A DNA stretch of 41,887 bases from Deltaproteobacteria bacterium (GCA_024639185.1 JAHEIW010000025.1:1-41887); one strand, 5' to 3'; shown: positions 1-8,703, counted from the first letter of the stretch. A program made the numbers and translations. The notes: a model not told the origin generated them from the letters alone.

Positions 1-727
1 GCGCGGACAATCGTTTGGGCTGCAGTCGCCCCGCTTTATGCAAAAATCTTGTCACGGCCGCAGCACGGGCAACCGATAGTTCCCAGTTGCTGGGAAATCT
101 GGCCTTCAGGGACGGGCCCAGGGGCATATTATCTGTGTGGCCCTCAACCACAACGCATTGATCATTCTGCTGCCGGATGGATTCGGCGAACGCCTGCAGT
201 AATGCTTTGCCCTTTTCATTTATTTTTACACTACCGGAATCAAACAAGATCTTATCGATGAAAACCACCTTGAGGGTGTCCTCCGTCTCAACCAGTTCGA
301 TTTGCTGGGCGGCAATCTCGTCTTGGAGACTGGTGGCGATAGTCTTCTTGGTGTCATCCAACAGCCCGATGACCTTATTCTGGAGTTTGATAACGGATTT
401 GTTTTTTTCAAGAGCACTGTTTAGCCGCTCCACCTCCCGGGTTAGCTTTAAATTGATCTTTTTGAGGGAAGCGTTTTTGGCTTTTAAATCCGTCAGGTTC
501 TGTCTGCTTTCGACAATGGCCTGCTGCAGATGTGCGATCTCTGCATTCTGACTCTGAATACGCTGTTCAGCCTCATACAGCTGCAACTGAAAGTGCTTGA
601 GCTCCTCCGCCAGGAGCGCATTGCGGTTTTGCAGTTGTTGCTGATCGGCAACACATGCCTGCAGTCCAAAGATCAGCAATAATAGAAGGCCAAATGATGA
701 TCGATACCCCATTCGCACAATTCCCAT
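1..727 (-). CDS. OmpA/MotB-type peptidoglycan-binding lipoprotein, C-terminus cut by window edge
   Basis: Reading the minus strand from ATG at 727 gives an open frame running off the left end (at least 242 residues). The N-terminus is a lipoprotein signal peptide with lipobox LQAC (Cys at about residue 25). A long Gln/Glu/Leu/Lys-rich stretch (about 28-140) is predicted coiled coil. From about residue 150 an OmpA-like C-terminal domain follows, with FDSGSVKINEKGK, the hallmark GHTDN, and SNWELSVARA. This is the usual architecture of an outer-membrane-anchored protein that binds peptidoglycan, as in MotB- or Pal-like proteins. The last part of the OmpA domain lies outside the window. An alternative ATG at 712 is possible; neither has a strong Shine-Dalgarno. 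It is divergent from the PAS gene across a 259-bp AT-rich gap. The family call is secure; the specific role is unknown. Confidence 0.9.
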   Translation of the reverse strand, partial: MGIVRMGYRSSFGLLLLLIFGLQACVADQQQLQNRNALLAEELKHFQLQLYEAEQRIQSQNAEIAHLQQAIVESRQNLTDLKAKNASLKKINLKLTREVERLNSALEKNKSVIKLQNKVIGLLDDTKKTIATSLQDEIAAQQIELVETEDTLKVVFIDKILFDSGSVKINEKGKALLQAFAESIRQQNDQCVVVEGHTDNMPLGPSLKARFPSNWELSVARAAAVTRFLHKAGRLQPKRLSA

Positions 728-910
728 TAGCGGTGTAGTCGATAAGTGTTTGAATCGTTATTATATTTTTATATCAAAAATTTCGAATTTTTCATAATCT
801 TATTTTTATTTTAGCCGGATTATTTGTTCAGGCGAGCACGTTTTCTGGGATTAGGCCATTCGCATTTTGTCCCGATAGCAGCCATCAGCCAGTAATACCG
901 CTCTTTTTTC

Positions 911-938
911 TTGATGTTTTGCGGCCGATGATTATCAT
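911..938 (+). promoter_or_regulatory. candidate sigma-70-like promoter upstream of the PAS gene
   Basis: TTGATG (911-916) and TATCAT (933-938) are separated by 16 bp and lie about 50 bp before the ATG at 987. The -10 matches the sigma-70 consensus at 5 of 6 positions and the -35 at 4 of 6. The surrounding intergenic region (728-986) is AT-rich and also holds a 7-bp A/T stem at 776-792. The call rests on consensus matching only. Confidence 0.35.
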
Positions 939-986
939 TTCTTTGTAATAGGAGCCAAAATCTTAATTGTAAGGAAATTGATACTG

Positions 987-1412
987 ATGAAGGTTAAAAA
1001 ATATGTTTTCGATATTTTCGAGCATGATGAAGATTTCAAATTCATCATGAAGCGACTGCTCGAGGCCTCAATGGAGGAGTCATTTAATTCCATTGTCATC
1101 ACAGAAGCCGGCAAAGGTTACCCGATTGTGTATGTAAACGCTGCATTTTGCGAATTGACCGGTTACGGGCCGCAAGAGGTCATGGGCAAATCTCCGTCTA
1201 TTTTGCAGGGGCCTAAAACAGACGAAAAGGTCATCAAACAGCTGAATGCCAACATTGCAGCCGGCAGGCTATTTCATGGCAAAGCCATTAATTATCGCCG
1301 GGATGGCTCTGAATTCATGATGGAATGGAAGATCGTTCCGATCCATAATGATAAAGACCAGATCACGCACTATCTGGCCATTCAGCGGGATGTTAGCGAT
1401 CAATCCCCTTAG
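987..1412 (+). CDS. single-domain LOV-like PAS protein lacking the photoactive cysteine
   Basis: This 141-residue protein is essentially one PAS domain (about 30-137) with no output domain. It resembles short LOV proteins. The core GKSPSILQGPKTD (67-79) matches the LOV motif GRNCRFLQGP, but Pro70 sits where LOV proteins have the flavin-adduct cysteine. NYRRDG (102-107) and a Gln near the end (AIQRDVS, Gln133) match LOV flavin-contact positions. It could therefore bind a flavin without a classical photocycle, act as a redox sensor, or bind another ligand. I chose ATG 987 because AAGGA at 971-975 is 11 bp upstream; the TTG at 978 sits too close to it. It is the first gene of a plus-strand run leading into lipid and transport genes, so a sensory role is plausible but inferred. 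Confidence 0.85.
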   Translation: MKVKKYVFDIFEHDEDFKFIMKRLLEASMEESFNSIVITEAGKGYPIVYVNAAFCELTGYGPQEVMGKSPSILQGPKTDEKVIKQLNANIAAGRLFHGKAINYRRDGSEFMMEWKIVPIHNDKDQITHYLAIQRDVSDQSP

Positions 1413-1444
1413 TTAACCTTCAGTTTTACCAAAACCGAAATGCT

Positions 1445-1972
1445 ATGCGTTTGTTAACCATAATATTTGCTTTGATGCTTGCGATCACATTTGGGGCCTG
1501 TACGAGCGGACCGCCAATTCATACAGTGGATGTAGTGGATATTGAACAATTTATGGGCGACTGGTACGTCATTGCCAGTATCCCGACGTTTATTGAAAAA
1601 GAGGCCTACAATGCGATTGAGTCCTACCGTCTGTCTAAAGATGGGACCATCGCAACGACATTTTCTTTTAACAAAGGGTCGTTTGAAGGCCCGCGCAAGG
1701 TCTACCGACCCCGGGGATTTATCCAGGATAAACAGTCCAATGCCGTCTGGGGAATGCAGTTCGTTTGGCCGTTTAAAGCCGAATATCGTATTATCTATCT
1801 GACCGAAGATTACTCCCAAACCGTTATTGGTCGCACCAAAAGAGATTATGTCTGGATTATGGCCCGCAAGCCGGTCATACCCGAAAATGACTACCATCGC
1901 ATTTTAGATTTTCTGAGGGCAGAGGGCTACGACCTCGGCAAGCTTCGAAAAGTTCCACAACAGGCAAAATAA
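1445..1972 (+). CDS. blc: bacterial lipocalin (Blc family), outer-membrane lipoprotein
   Basis: The 175-residue protein starts with a lipoprotein signal peptide ending FGAC (Cys19). The lipocalin signature follows directly: FMGDWYVIASIP at about 36-47, the G-x-W motif in the first beta strand. Later segments (YRPRGFI, YRIIYLTEDYSQTVIGR, YVWIMAR) match the barrel strands of Blc. E. coli Blc binds fatty acids and lysophospholipids at the inner face of the outer membrane. Here it lies 32 bp after the PAS gene and ahead of the chalcone-isomerase-like and CFA-like genes, which suggests handling of modified or damaged lipids. No clear Shine-Dalgarno precedes the ATG, so it may depend on the upstream gene for translation. 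Length is normal for the family. Confidence 0.9.
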   Translation: MRLLTIIFALMLAITFGACTSGPPIHTVDVVDIEQFMGDWYVIASIPTFIEKEAYNAIESYRLSKDGTIATTFSFNKGSFEGPRKVYRPRGFIQDKQSNAVWGMQFVWPFKAEYRIIYLTEDYSQTVIGRTKRDYVWIMARKPVIPENDYHRILDFLRAEGYDLGKLRKVPQQAK

Positions 1973-2189
1973 AATGCGATCACTGCGCACTTGCCTTTCC
2001 TGAATCTCTACACGCCTTCTTATCAGCCGGGAATCCACAGTCAAAAATTCCGTGTGAGTGACATCCGACTTGCCATTAGTGATATTGGTATTAGGTTACA
2101 CATTAAGTTTGTGCCAAAGAGTCGTGCGCTTTGCGGAAAGCGTATGAAGGGCAATAGGTATGGATTAATCAAATCTGAAGGACAATATA

Positions 2190-2768
2190 ATGATGAAGAC
2201 TAAATTTTGGGCGATACTGACATGTGTTATGTTATGTGCGACTTTTACGAGCGTGTTTCGGGTTGAAGCGGCAGAGATTGAAGGCATCAATTTTGATGAT
2301 CGCTATAGAACAGCGGACACCTCCCTGAAATTAAGAGGTACCGGACTTTTGCGAGTGATGGTTTTTGCCAAAATATATGTTGCTGCCCTTTACCTGCCTG
2401 AAGATCATCCTTCTAAACTGGCGCTATCAGATGTGCCCAAGCGATTGGAAGTCCAGTATCTGAGATCCGTTGCCGGTAAAGATTTCGGGCCGGCCACCAA
2501 CAAAAAGGTATCTGAGAATGTGGATCCGCAGACATTTTCGCGATTGCAGCCCCGTCTGGAGTATCACAATTCTCTTTATCAGGATGTTCAAGCGGGCGAT
2601 CGCTATGCTCTGACTTACATTCCGGGCAAAGGCACCGAGCTGACGTTAAACGGCGAGCCCAAGGGCACCATAGAGGGGGCCGATTTTGCGGCTGCCCTGT
2701 TTTCCATCTGGCTGGGCCCCAACCCCATCAGCGAATCTTTCAAAAAAGAACTTCTGGATTTATCGTGA
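2190..2768 (+). CDS. secreted chalcone isomerase-like protein
   Basis: This 192-residue protein has a signal peptide (cleavage likely after VEA, about residue 27) and one chalcone-isomerase-like domain. Visible signatures are LKLRGTGLLRVMVFAKIYVAALYLP (given here as the region 46-70), a central QYLRSVAGKDF stretch, and a C-terminal GADFAAALFSIWLGPNPIS. In bacteria such proteins are not flavonoid enzymes; the fold is related to fatty-acid-binding members of the CHI superfamily. AGGA (2179-2182) gives a good start at 2190, with a second ATG directly after at 2193. Its stop overlaps the start of the transporter by 4 nt, so the two are translationally coupled. A periplasmic fatty-acyl-binding role is inferred from family and neighbours. 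Confidence 0.85.
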   Translation: MMKTKFWAILTCVMLCATFTSVFRVEAAEIEGINFDDRYRTADTSLKLRGTGLLRVMVFAKIYVAALYLPEDHPSKLALSDVPKRLEVQYLRSVAGKDFGPATNKKVSENVDPQTFSRLQPRLEYHNSLYQDVQAGDRYALTYIPGKGTELTLNGEPKGTIEGADFAAALFSIWLGPNPISESFKKELLDLS

Positions 2769-4168
2769 AATCGCGGCGTACTGAGCATATCGCCTTACGT
2801 AAAAAATTGGCCTATTCGGCTCCGGCCCTGGCGCTGGCAGTTGTCGGAATACCGGTTTACGTTTATATCCCCAAATTTTATACCGATGTCGTCGGGATCA
2901 ACATCGCTGTTTTGGGCACCATACTCTTCAGCGTGCGCATATTTGATGCGCTTACCGATCCTGCCATTGGTTACCTGTCAGATCGGACCCGGACCCGATT
3001 TGGCAGACGCCGGCCCTATATAGCCATCGGATCGTTCTTTGTCGTGTTGAGCATGTATTTGCTGTTTAATCCCCCGCATGCATCTGCCTATTTTGAAACC
3101 TGGTGGTTTGGCATCTGCATTTATGCATTGTTTTTATGCTGGACGGCCGTAACCGTCCCCTATGAATCGTTGGGGCCTGAAATTACTTTTGATTATCACG
3201 AACGCACCTCGCTTTTTGGCATGCGCGATGGTTTTCTCATCGCCGGCACGCTGATGGCTGCCAGCTCGCCGGCTTTGGTTGCCTGGGCCTTTAACCTGTC
3301 AGCGGATGCGCAAGGCGAACGCGCCAAATTTTTCTGGATTGCGGTACTTTATACGCCGTTGTTGATCGGTTCCTGCTGGTGGTGTGTGATGGCGATAAAA
3401 GAAAAAAAGGCGGCGGGGCCACTGCAGTCAACCGGCATCTGGGAGGGATTGGGTTATGTGACCCGTAATCGGCCGTTTATCATTTTAATCATTTCTTACA
3501 CCATCGCGGCCATCGGCAGCAATCTGCCGGCAACGTTGATTTTGTACTATGTCGAATATGTTTTGCAGTCCCAGCTGGCCGATGCGTTTTTGCTGCTTTA
3601 CTTTGTTACGGGCATCCTTTTTTTACCTGGATGGATCAAGCTCTCAGGACGTATCGGCAAAAAAGCGGCCTGGTTGACCTCCATGGTCATCAATACCGGC
3701 GCCTTTATCGGTGTCTTTTTTTTAGGACCCGGTGATGCCCGTATTTATGGTATCCTCGTCTTTTTATCCGGCATCGGCTTTGGTGCCACCCTGGCATTGC
3801 CCTCAGCCATCCAGGCCGATGTCATCGATTACGATGAGCTGCTGTGCGGACAAAGACGTGAAGGTCAATACATTGGCCTGTGGTCAATTGCCAAAAAATT
3901 CGCAGCCGCCATCGGTGTAGGTGCGGGGTTGTCGATTCTGGGATGGGCGGGTTATACACCCAATGTGGCCCAGAGCGAACAGGTGCAACTGACATTGCGA
4001 ACCTTGTATGCCCTGGTGCCTTCGGTGTGCAATATATTGGCCTTTATCATCGTGTTGGCATATCCCATCAGCAGTCAGGTACATAAACAGATTCGCGCTG
4101 CGATTGCAGAGCGCAAAGCAGGTCGATCGGTTGCCGATCCGATAAAGCCGGATCGGATGATTGGGTAA
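2765..4168 (+). CDS. GPH/MelB-family (MFS_2) membrane transporter
   Basis: A 467-residue polytopic protein with about 12 hydrophobic segments and MFS_2/GPH signatures. These include the N-terminal FDALTDPAIGYLSDRTRTRF motif (residues 59-78), followed by GRRRPYI, and VTVPYESLGPEIT in the central part. Start is GTG at 2765, overlapping the stop of the preceding gene (GTGA). GPH members are classically sugar/cation symporters. A GPH gene also occurs in the RpoE-ChrR singlet-oxygen gene set of Rhodobacter sphaeroides next to CFA-like genes, and the family also contains lipid transporters such as MFSD2A and LPS-lipid LplT-like relatives. A lipid or lipid-precursor substrate would fit the context, but the sequence does not show the substrate. 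Confidence 0.88.
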   Translation: MKSRRTEHIALRKKLAYSAPALALAVVGIPVYVYIPKFYTDVVGINIAVLGTILFSVRIFDALTDPAIGYLSDRTRTRFGRRRPYIAIGSFFVVLSMYLLFNPPHASAYFETWWFGICIYALFLCWTAVTVPYESLGPEITFDYHERTSLFGMRDGFLIAGTLMAASSPALVAWAFNLSADAQGERAKFFWIAVLYTPLLIGSCWWCVMAIKEKKAAGPLQSTGIWEGLGYVTRNRPFIILIISYTIAAIGSNLPATLILYYVEYVLQSQLADAFLLLYFVTGILFLPGWIKLSGRIGKKAAWLTSMVINTGAFIGVFFLGPGDARIYGILVFLSGIGFGATLALPSAIQADVIDYDELLCGQRREGQYIGLWSIAKKFAAAIGVGAGLSILGWAGYTPNVAQSEQVQLTLRTLYALVPSVCNILAFIIVLAYPISSQVHKQIRAAIAERKAGRSVADPIKPDRMIG

Positions 4169-4195
4169 CAGCGGTCAAATGGGGAAGTGAATCGA

Positions 4196-4990
4196 ATGGA
4201 GCATTTATTCACGATGCTGGGCTGGAATCTGGCTGCAGTGACCACTATGATGTTAGGCGGCTGGATTTTGAGTCTGGTCAAAAAAAATGTTACTCTTGTC
4301 GACAGCCTCTGGGGGTTGGGATTCGTTTTGATTGCCTGGATCACCTTTAGCCTTACTGAGGGCTTTAATGGGCGCCAACTTCTGCTGGCAGGGCTCACTA
4401 CCATCTGGGGGTTGCGGCTCAGTGCGCATTTGACCTGGCGCAACTGGGGAAAAGGAGAGGACCCCCGCTATGGCGGCTGGCGACGGGCCAGCGGCGATCG
4501 TTTCTGGATCATCAGCCTGTTTAAGGTGTTTTTGCTGCAGGCCTTATTTTTGTGGGTGATTGCGCTGGCCATCCAGTATGGTCAGATAGCGGCGCACCCG
4601 GCGTATTTTACGTGGCTTGATTTTCTGGGATTCATCATATGGCTGATTGGATTTATTTTTGAATCTATCAGTGACTGGCAACTGGCGCGCTTTAAAGCCG
4701 ATTCCGCCAACCGGGGCAAGGTGATGGACCGCGGGCTGTGGGCCTATTCGCGACACCCCAATTATTTTGGAGAATGTTTAATCTGGTGGGGGTTGTTTTT
4801 GATCGCATTATCCACACCCACCAGCTGGTGGACGGTGATCAGCCCGCTGATCATCACGGCAGTATTACTAAAGATGACCGGTATCCCCCTGATGGAAAAA
4901 ACCATTGTTGACACCCGACCGGGCTACGCCGATTATATCCAGCGTACCCCGGCATTTTTCCCCTGGTTTCCCAAAAAGGAAAATGCATGA
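4196..4990 (+). CDS. DUF1295 integral membrane protein (steroid 5-alpha-reductase-like fold)
   Basis: About 264 residues with six to seven hydrophobic segments. The C-terminal half carries the DUF1295/ICMT-like signature: [20 protein letters not shown] (residues 179-198), a later [19 protein letters not shown], and FFPWFPK. Family members belong to the steroid-reductase/isoprenylcysteine-methyltransferase-like membrane enzymes, so a membrane-lipid redox or methyl-transfer role is likely. I prefer ATG 4196 because GGGGAAG (4181-4187) is 8 bp upstream; GTG at 4187 is in frame but overlaps that site. Its stop overlaps the next methyltransferase start by 4 nt (ATGA). In M. tuberculosis the DUF1295 gene Rv0446c likewise precedes a CFA-like methyltransferase. 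The exact reaction is unknown. Confidence 0.88.
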   Translation: MEHLFTMLGWNLAAVTTMMLGGWILSLVKKNVTLVDSLWGLGFVLIAWITFSLTEGFNGRQLLLAGLTTIWGLRLSAHLTWRNWGKGEDPRYGGWRRASGDRFWIISLFKVFLLQALFLWVIALAIQYGQIAAHPAYFTWLDFLGFIIWLIGFIFESISDWQLARFKADSANRGKVMDRGLWAYSRHPNYFGECLIWWGLFLIALSTPTSWWTVISPLIITAVLLKMTGIPLMEKTIVDTRPGYADYIQRTPAFFPWFPKKENA

Positions 4991-6033
4991 ACATATTAAC
5001 CGAGCTGGCCGAGCGCGGATGGTTGCCGGATGCATTGATTCGCTACGGCATTCGAAGCCTGGATAAAAAGCGCCTGCAAATGGAAGACACAGGGGATGTT
5101 GAAGCCCAGCGGGCCGCCTTGGCGCAGTTTATTGCGGTCATGCGACAAAGCCCCATTGCGGTTCAAACTGAAAAACCCAAAGAACAACACTATGAAGTTC
5201 CGCCGGATTTTTTTAAACGGGTACTGGGTCGGCATTTAAAATACAGCGGCTGTTTCTGGGATGCGAAGACGAAAACATTGGATGAAGCCGAAGCCCGCAT
5301 GCTGGCCATTACTGCCGAACGTGCCCAGCTGGCTGACGGGATGCGCATTCTGGAACTGGGTTGCGGCTGGGGATCACTTTCATTGTGGATGGCTGAGCAC
5401 TATCCCACCAGCCAGATCATCACGGTCTCGAATTCCAAACCGCAGACGGAATTTATCCGCGCTTTGTGCCGCCAACGGGGGTTGAGCAATTTAGAAGTTG
5501 TCTGCGCTGATATGAATGATTTTGATACCGATTTAAGATTTGATCGGGTAGTTTCGGTGGAAATGTTTGAGCACATGCGCAACTGGCCCAAACTTCTTGG
5601 ACGCATTAGCACCTGGTTGCGTCCGGCGGGCAAATGTTTTATCCATATTTTTACCCATCGTCAATTTGCTTACACCTTTGAGGAAAATAACCAGAGCTGG
5701 ATGGGCGATCACTTTTTTAGCGCCGGTATGATTGCCTCAGACGATTTACTGCTGTATCTGCAGGATCATCTGGTAATTGAGTCCCACTGGCGGGTAAACG
5801 GCAATCACTACCGCAAAACCGCCGAGGCCTGGTTGACCAATCTGGATAAACGCAGAGAAGAAATTTTACCTATTTTCGCAAAAACTTACGGTGCCGGCGA
5901 TTCAAAACGCTGGTTACAGCGCTGGCGTATTTTTTTTATGGCCTGTGCTGAATTGTGGGGATATCGCAACGGGCAGGAGTGGTTGGTGTCACATTACCTC
6001 CTAAAAAAAGGAAATTCGCCCAGTGTGGCATAA
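4987..6033 (+). CDS. CFA-synthase-like SAM-dependent methyltransferase (coclaurine-NMT-like branch)
   Basis: This 348-residue protein has [10 protein letters not shown] (67-76) in place of the HYDLGNDFY box of true CFA synthases, then the SAM-binding motif [18 protein letters not shown] (123-140) and SVEMFEHM. These features match the CFA-like methyltransferases that include plant coclaurine N-methyltransferases and bacterial enzymes methylating phospholipid-bound unsaturated acyl chains. It starts at ATG 4987, overlapping the DUF1295 stop (ATGA), so the two are likely made together. With a genuine cfa gene at 17294-18580, this one probably performs a different methylation, for example a methyl branch or furan-type precursor, as UfaM or BfaB do elsewhere. 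That product assignment is inference. Confidence 0.88.
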   Translation: MNILTELAERGWLPDALIRYGIRSLDKKRLQMEDTGDVEAQRAALAQFIAVMRQSPIAVQTEKPKEQHYEVPPDFFKRVLGRHLKYSGCFWDAKTKTLDEAEARMLAITAERAQLADGMRILELGCGWGSLSLWMAEHYPTSQIITVSNSKPQTEFIRALCRQRGLSNLEVVCADMNDFDTDLRFDRVVSVEMFEHMRNWPKLLGRISTWLRPAGKCFIHIFTHRQFAYTFEENNQSWMGDHFFSAGMIASDDLLLYLQDHLVIESHWRVNGNHYRKTAEAWLTNLDKRREEILPIFAKTYGAGDSKRWLQRWRIFFMACAELWGYRNGQEWLVSHYLLKKGNSPSVA

Positions 6034-6066
6034 GTAAATGGAAACAGGTAGTAAAGGACGCTCAGG

Positions 6067-6561
6067 TTAATAGGAGGAACGCTGTTTGCGATAAGAACGT
6101 ATAGCGCTGATTGCCGGTTTAAGCGTCAGGTACAAGACGAAGAGCACAATTGGGCAGATGACCATCCATGTAAATATCGCGTAAAGCGTTAGATTCCATA
6201 GACTGGTCATACTGCCCCAGAAGTCGTTTTGTATCATCGTGATTATGTTCTCAGCGGGTATCCGCGTGCTCTGTTTAGTGAAAAGCCAGCTGCCGGCACT
6301 GTAAAACGGCGCCAGCAAAGCAAGCTGCGCCGGATAAACCATGTAGTTTACCAATTGTATGGCCGGCAGATTCAGCCGAAAAGCAAACGCCGCCAAAGTA
6401 CAAAGTATAGTCGTCATCCCCAACATCGGAAAAACGCCTAACGTAATGCCCATGGCGATGCATAATGTTATTTTTCTAACGCTCATCCCCTCTTTGAGCA
6501 TCGATGCAACCATAGACCTGCTCTTTAATTTAAGCTGTTCAATCATCTCATTCCAATTCAT
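6067..6561 (-). CDS. DUF2062 membrane protein
   Basis: A 164-residue protein with a short soluble N-terminus and about three hydrophobic segments. The DUF2062 pattern is visible: AMGITLGVFPMLGMTTILC near residues 36-54, then LNLPAIQLVNYMVYPAQLAL. Members are small inner-membrane proteins of unknown function, often next to lipid or glycosyl-transfer genes. It begins 23 bp after the site-2 protease stop on the same strand, so it is probably the third gene of the sigma-protease unit. No convincing Shine-Dalgarno precedes the ATG. Its 3' end faces the CFA-like gene with only 33 bp between, and no obvious terminator is there. Confidence 0.85.
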   Translation of the reverse strand: MNWNEMIEQLKLKSRSMVASMLKEGMSVRKITLCIAMGITLGVFPMLGMTTILCTLAAFAFRLNLPAIQLVNYMVYPAQLALLAPFYSAGSWLFTKQSTRIPAENIITMIQNDFWGSMTSLWNLTLYAIFTWMVICPIVLFVLYLTLKPAISAIRSYRKQRSSY

Positions 6562-6584
6562 GGCAAATATTAAACTCGATAATT

Positions 6585-7661
6585 TTAGTTATTTATAGCG
6601 GATTGTATTCGCATAAATTCGCCAAGATTGTCCATCGTCAGCAGCCCCACCAGCCGATTGTTGTGCTTTACCGGCAGCGTATGGCAATTGCAATCCTTAA
6701 GCTTGCCGAATGCAGTTTCGAGCATGTCGTATGATTCAACCGTAACAAACTGGTTCTGCATAGCTTCCGAAACCAGCGCTTGCGGTCCGCGGCTCGAAAG
6801 AGCGGCAAGTAAATCAGACTGGGTTAGGACACCTACGATCTCTCCTTTATCGATCACGGGAAAATCCTTTTGGGTTCCACTTATTGTCAGCTTGACGGCT
6901 TGCTCAAGTGGTTGCGTTCGCTCTAATGTTCTAAAATTGGTAAGCATGGCATCTGTCACGGGAATTCCACTGAAAGCGAATTTCATCTGCGTTAATTTCG
7001 TTTCCTGAGCGGCGCCAATCCAAACGAAAAAGGCAATGAAAAGCAGCAGAGGATTATAAAATAGACCAACAAATCCGAACAGGACTGCAATGCCCTGTCC
7101 TAAAGTCGCCGCGTACTGAGTTGCCTTTGGATAGGGCAACCGTGCCGCGAGCAGTGCCCTCAAGATCCGGCCGCCATCCATCGGAAATGCTGGAACCATG
7201 TTGAACAGCGCCAGAAATATGTTAACCGCCATGATCTGTTCGACGAACGTAGCGGATGCGTTGGTCAACTGGCTGATCGGCGTAAAGCTGTTGGTCAGGT
7301 AGAGATAAGCGCCAAGTATTGCGGCAATAGCAATATTAACCGCCGGTCCGGCGAGAGCTACCCACAGCTCTTGTGCAGGTTTGTCAGGCATTTTCTCCAG
7401 CCGGGCGACACCACCGATGGGCAAGAGAATGATGTCACGCGTTTTTATGTCATACTTTCTTGCAGTTAAGGCATGTCCCAGTTCATGCAGCACAACGCAC
7501 GCAAAGACCACAAGAATGAAAGCGATTCCAGCCACAGCAGCAGCAACTGACTCGTTTTGGTTGTAATGAATGAAAGCGATCCATGCGAGTAGTAGGAAAA
7601 ATGTAAAATGAATAAAAACATCAATACCTGCCAATCTACCGATTCTAAATGACCATCTCAT
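6585..7661 (-). CDS. site-2 protease family (M50/SpoIVFB-like) membrane metalloprotease with two CBS domains
   Basis: The 358-residue protein has about six hydrophobic segments. The zinc motif HELGH is at 59-63 and the third-ligand motif NMVPAFPMDGGR at 154-165. A tandem pair of CBS domains occupies about 230-355. This is the layout of group III site-2 proteases, which cleave substrates within the membrane; CBS domains usually sense adenine nucleotides. Start ATG 7661 is preceded by an AAGGTGG-type ribosome site. It lies 17 bp after the stop of the RpoH-like sigma gene, so they are likely co-transcribed. A link between regulated intramembrane proteolysis and the sigma factor is tempting, but no anti-sigma membrane protein is visible here. 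Confidence 0.92.
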   Translation of the reverse strand: MRWSFRIGRLAGIDVFIHFTFFLLLAWIAFIHYNQNESVAAAVAGIAFILVVFACVVLHELGHALTARKYDIKTRDIILLPIGGVARLEKMPDKPAQELWVALAGPAVNIAIAAILGAYLYLTNSFTPISQLTNASATFVEQIMAVNIFLALFNMVPAFPMDGGRILRALLAARLPYPKATQYAATLGQGIAVLFGFVGLFYNPLLLFIAFFVWIGAAQETKLTQMKFAFSGIPVTDAMLTNFRTLERTQPLEQAVKLTISGTQKDFPVIDKGEIVGVLTQSDLLAALSSRGPQALVSEAMQNQFVTVESYDMLETAFGKLKDCNCHTLPVKHNNRLVGLLTMDNLGEFMRIQSAINN

Positions 7662-7678
7662 TTTTTCACCACCTTTCG

Positions 7679-8692
7679 TTAGTGTGTCACATCATAATCG
7701 ACAAGACCGTAACGACTGTAAAGGGCATAATCGGGCAAATATTGTTTGAAAGAATCTCTCATTTTGGTAATTATGCCCTTTTGGATCTGGCGGACACGCT
7801 CTCTTGAAATCCCGAACAATTTTCCAATTTCAGAAAGCGTTTCAGGTTCTTCGGCAATAATCCGTTGATTGAAAATATGAAGCTCACGAGCGTCCAATTC
7901 CTTGCAAATCTTCTTAATTTGATGTCTCAAAATGGATTTCAGCTCTTTTTGAGACACTTTTTCATCCAACGATTCTGAAGGTATTCTAAGAAAGTCGATA
8001 CGCGCTGTATCCGAATCTTGTGCTAAAGGCGCATCCAATGACACGTCCCAACCGTTAATACGCTGATCCATCTCGACAACATCTTTTTTGGGTACGCCCA
8101 GCCGCTCTGACAGCAGTTCAACACTTGGTTCAAAACCATCATCTTTGAGCTTTTGCTTTTCGCTCTTGAGCTTGAAAAACAGCTTACGTTGCGCCTGGGT
8201 GGTGCCGATCTTCACCAGACGCCAGTTGTCCATCAGATATTTAATGATGAACGCTTTGATCCAAAATGAAGCGTAATATGAGAACTTGACATTTTTTTCC
8301 GGATTAAATTTTTCAACCGCTCTGATGAGACCCAAATTTCCTTCCTGGATCAAATCGAGCAAATTTTGCATCCACAAATTACGATAGTCCATTGCGATCT
8401 TGACAACCAGCCGCAGGTTGGCTGTGACAATTTTTTGGGCAGCCTGTTTATCACCTGACGTCTTAACCCGGTTGAACAGGTCCCTCTCCTCAGATCTGGA
8501 CAGCAGCTGATATTTACCGATGCCGACCAGATAGCGTTGAAAGGCGTCTGTAACAACTGACTGTTTGATCGATTTTTTTTGCGGTTGATTGGCTAAATTT
8601 GGATCCAATTGCCCGGCGCTGTGCGGTTCAAAAGTATCAGATGAAAGTGCTGCTGAACCACCGCTTACCTCAATAAGAGCTTCTTTGAACAT
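7679..8692 (-). CDS. rpoH: RNA polymerase sigma factor, RpoH (sigma-32)-like
   Basis: A 337-residue group 3/2-type sigma-70 factor. Region 2 is clear (NLRLVVKIAMDYR, DLIQEGNLGLIRAVEKF, YYASFWIKAFI), followed directly by QRKLFFKLKSEKQKL (about 169-183), the counterpart of the RpoH box. The C-terminal helix-turn-helix TLSEIGKLFGISRERVRQIQ is region 4.2. About 45 extra residues precede region 1.2. GGGAGG 5 bp upstream fixes the start at ATG 8692 rather than GTG 8710. RpoH-type factors direct heat-shock genes. In Alphaproteobacteria a second RpoH (RpoHII) controls the singlet-oxygen response, including photolyase. Its position inside a photolyase/CFA island suggests a similar dedicated role, but this is inferred. 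It heads a likely operon with the protease and DUF2062 genes. Confidence 0.9.
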   Translation of the reverse strand: MFKEALIEVSGGSAALSSDTFEPHSAGQLDPNLANQPQKKSIKQSVVTDAFQRYLVGIGKYQLLSRSEERDLFNRVKTSGDKQAAQKIVTANLRLVVKIAMDYRNLWMQNLLDLIQEGNLGLIRAVEKFNPEKNVKFSYYASFWIKAFIIKYLMDNWRLVKIGTTQAQRKLFFKLKSEKQKLKDDGFEPSVELLSERLGVPKKDVVEMDQRINGWDVSLDAPLAQDSDTARIDFLRIPSESLDEKVSQKELKSILRHQIKKICKELDARELHIFNQRIIAEEPETLSEIGKLFGISRERVRQIQKGIITKMRDSFKQYLPDYALYSRYGLVDYDVTH

Positions 8693-8697
8693 GCTGA

Positions 8698-8703
8698 CCT
8701 CCC
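8698..8703 (-). promoter_or_regulatory. strong ribosome binding site deciding the rpoH-like start
   Basis: GGGAGG on the minus strand ends 5 bp before ATG 8692. It lies inside the longer reading from GTG 8710, which has no such site, so the shorter protein is favoured. Confidence 0.75.

Noticed and set aside
987-1412. Functional LOV photoreceptor with a cysteinyl-flavin photocycle
   Set aside because: The adduct-forming Cys is replaced by Pro70, so the classical photocycle is excluded; only a LOV-like PAS is claimed.
1991-2203. 70-aa open frame between lipocalin and CHI-like genes
   Set aside because: No ribosome site, no family resemblance, and it overlaps the well-supported CHI-like start at 2190.
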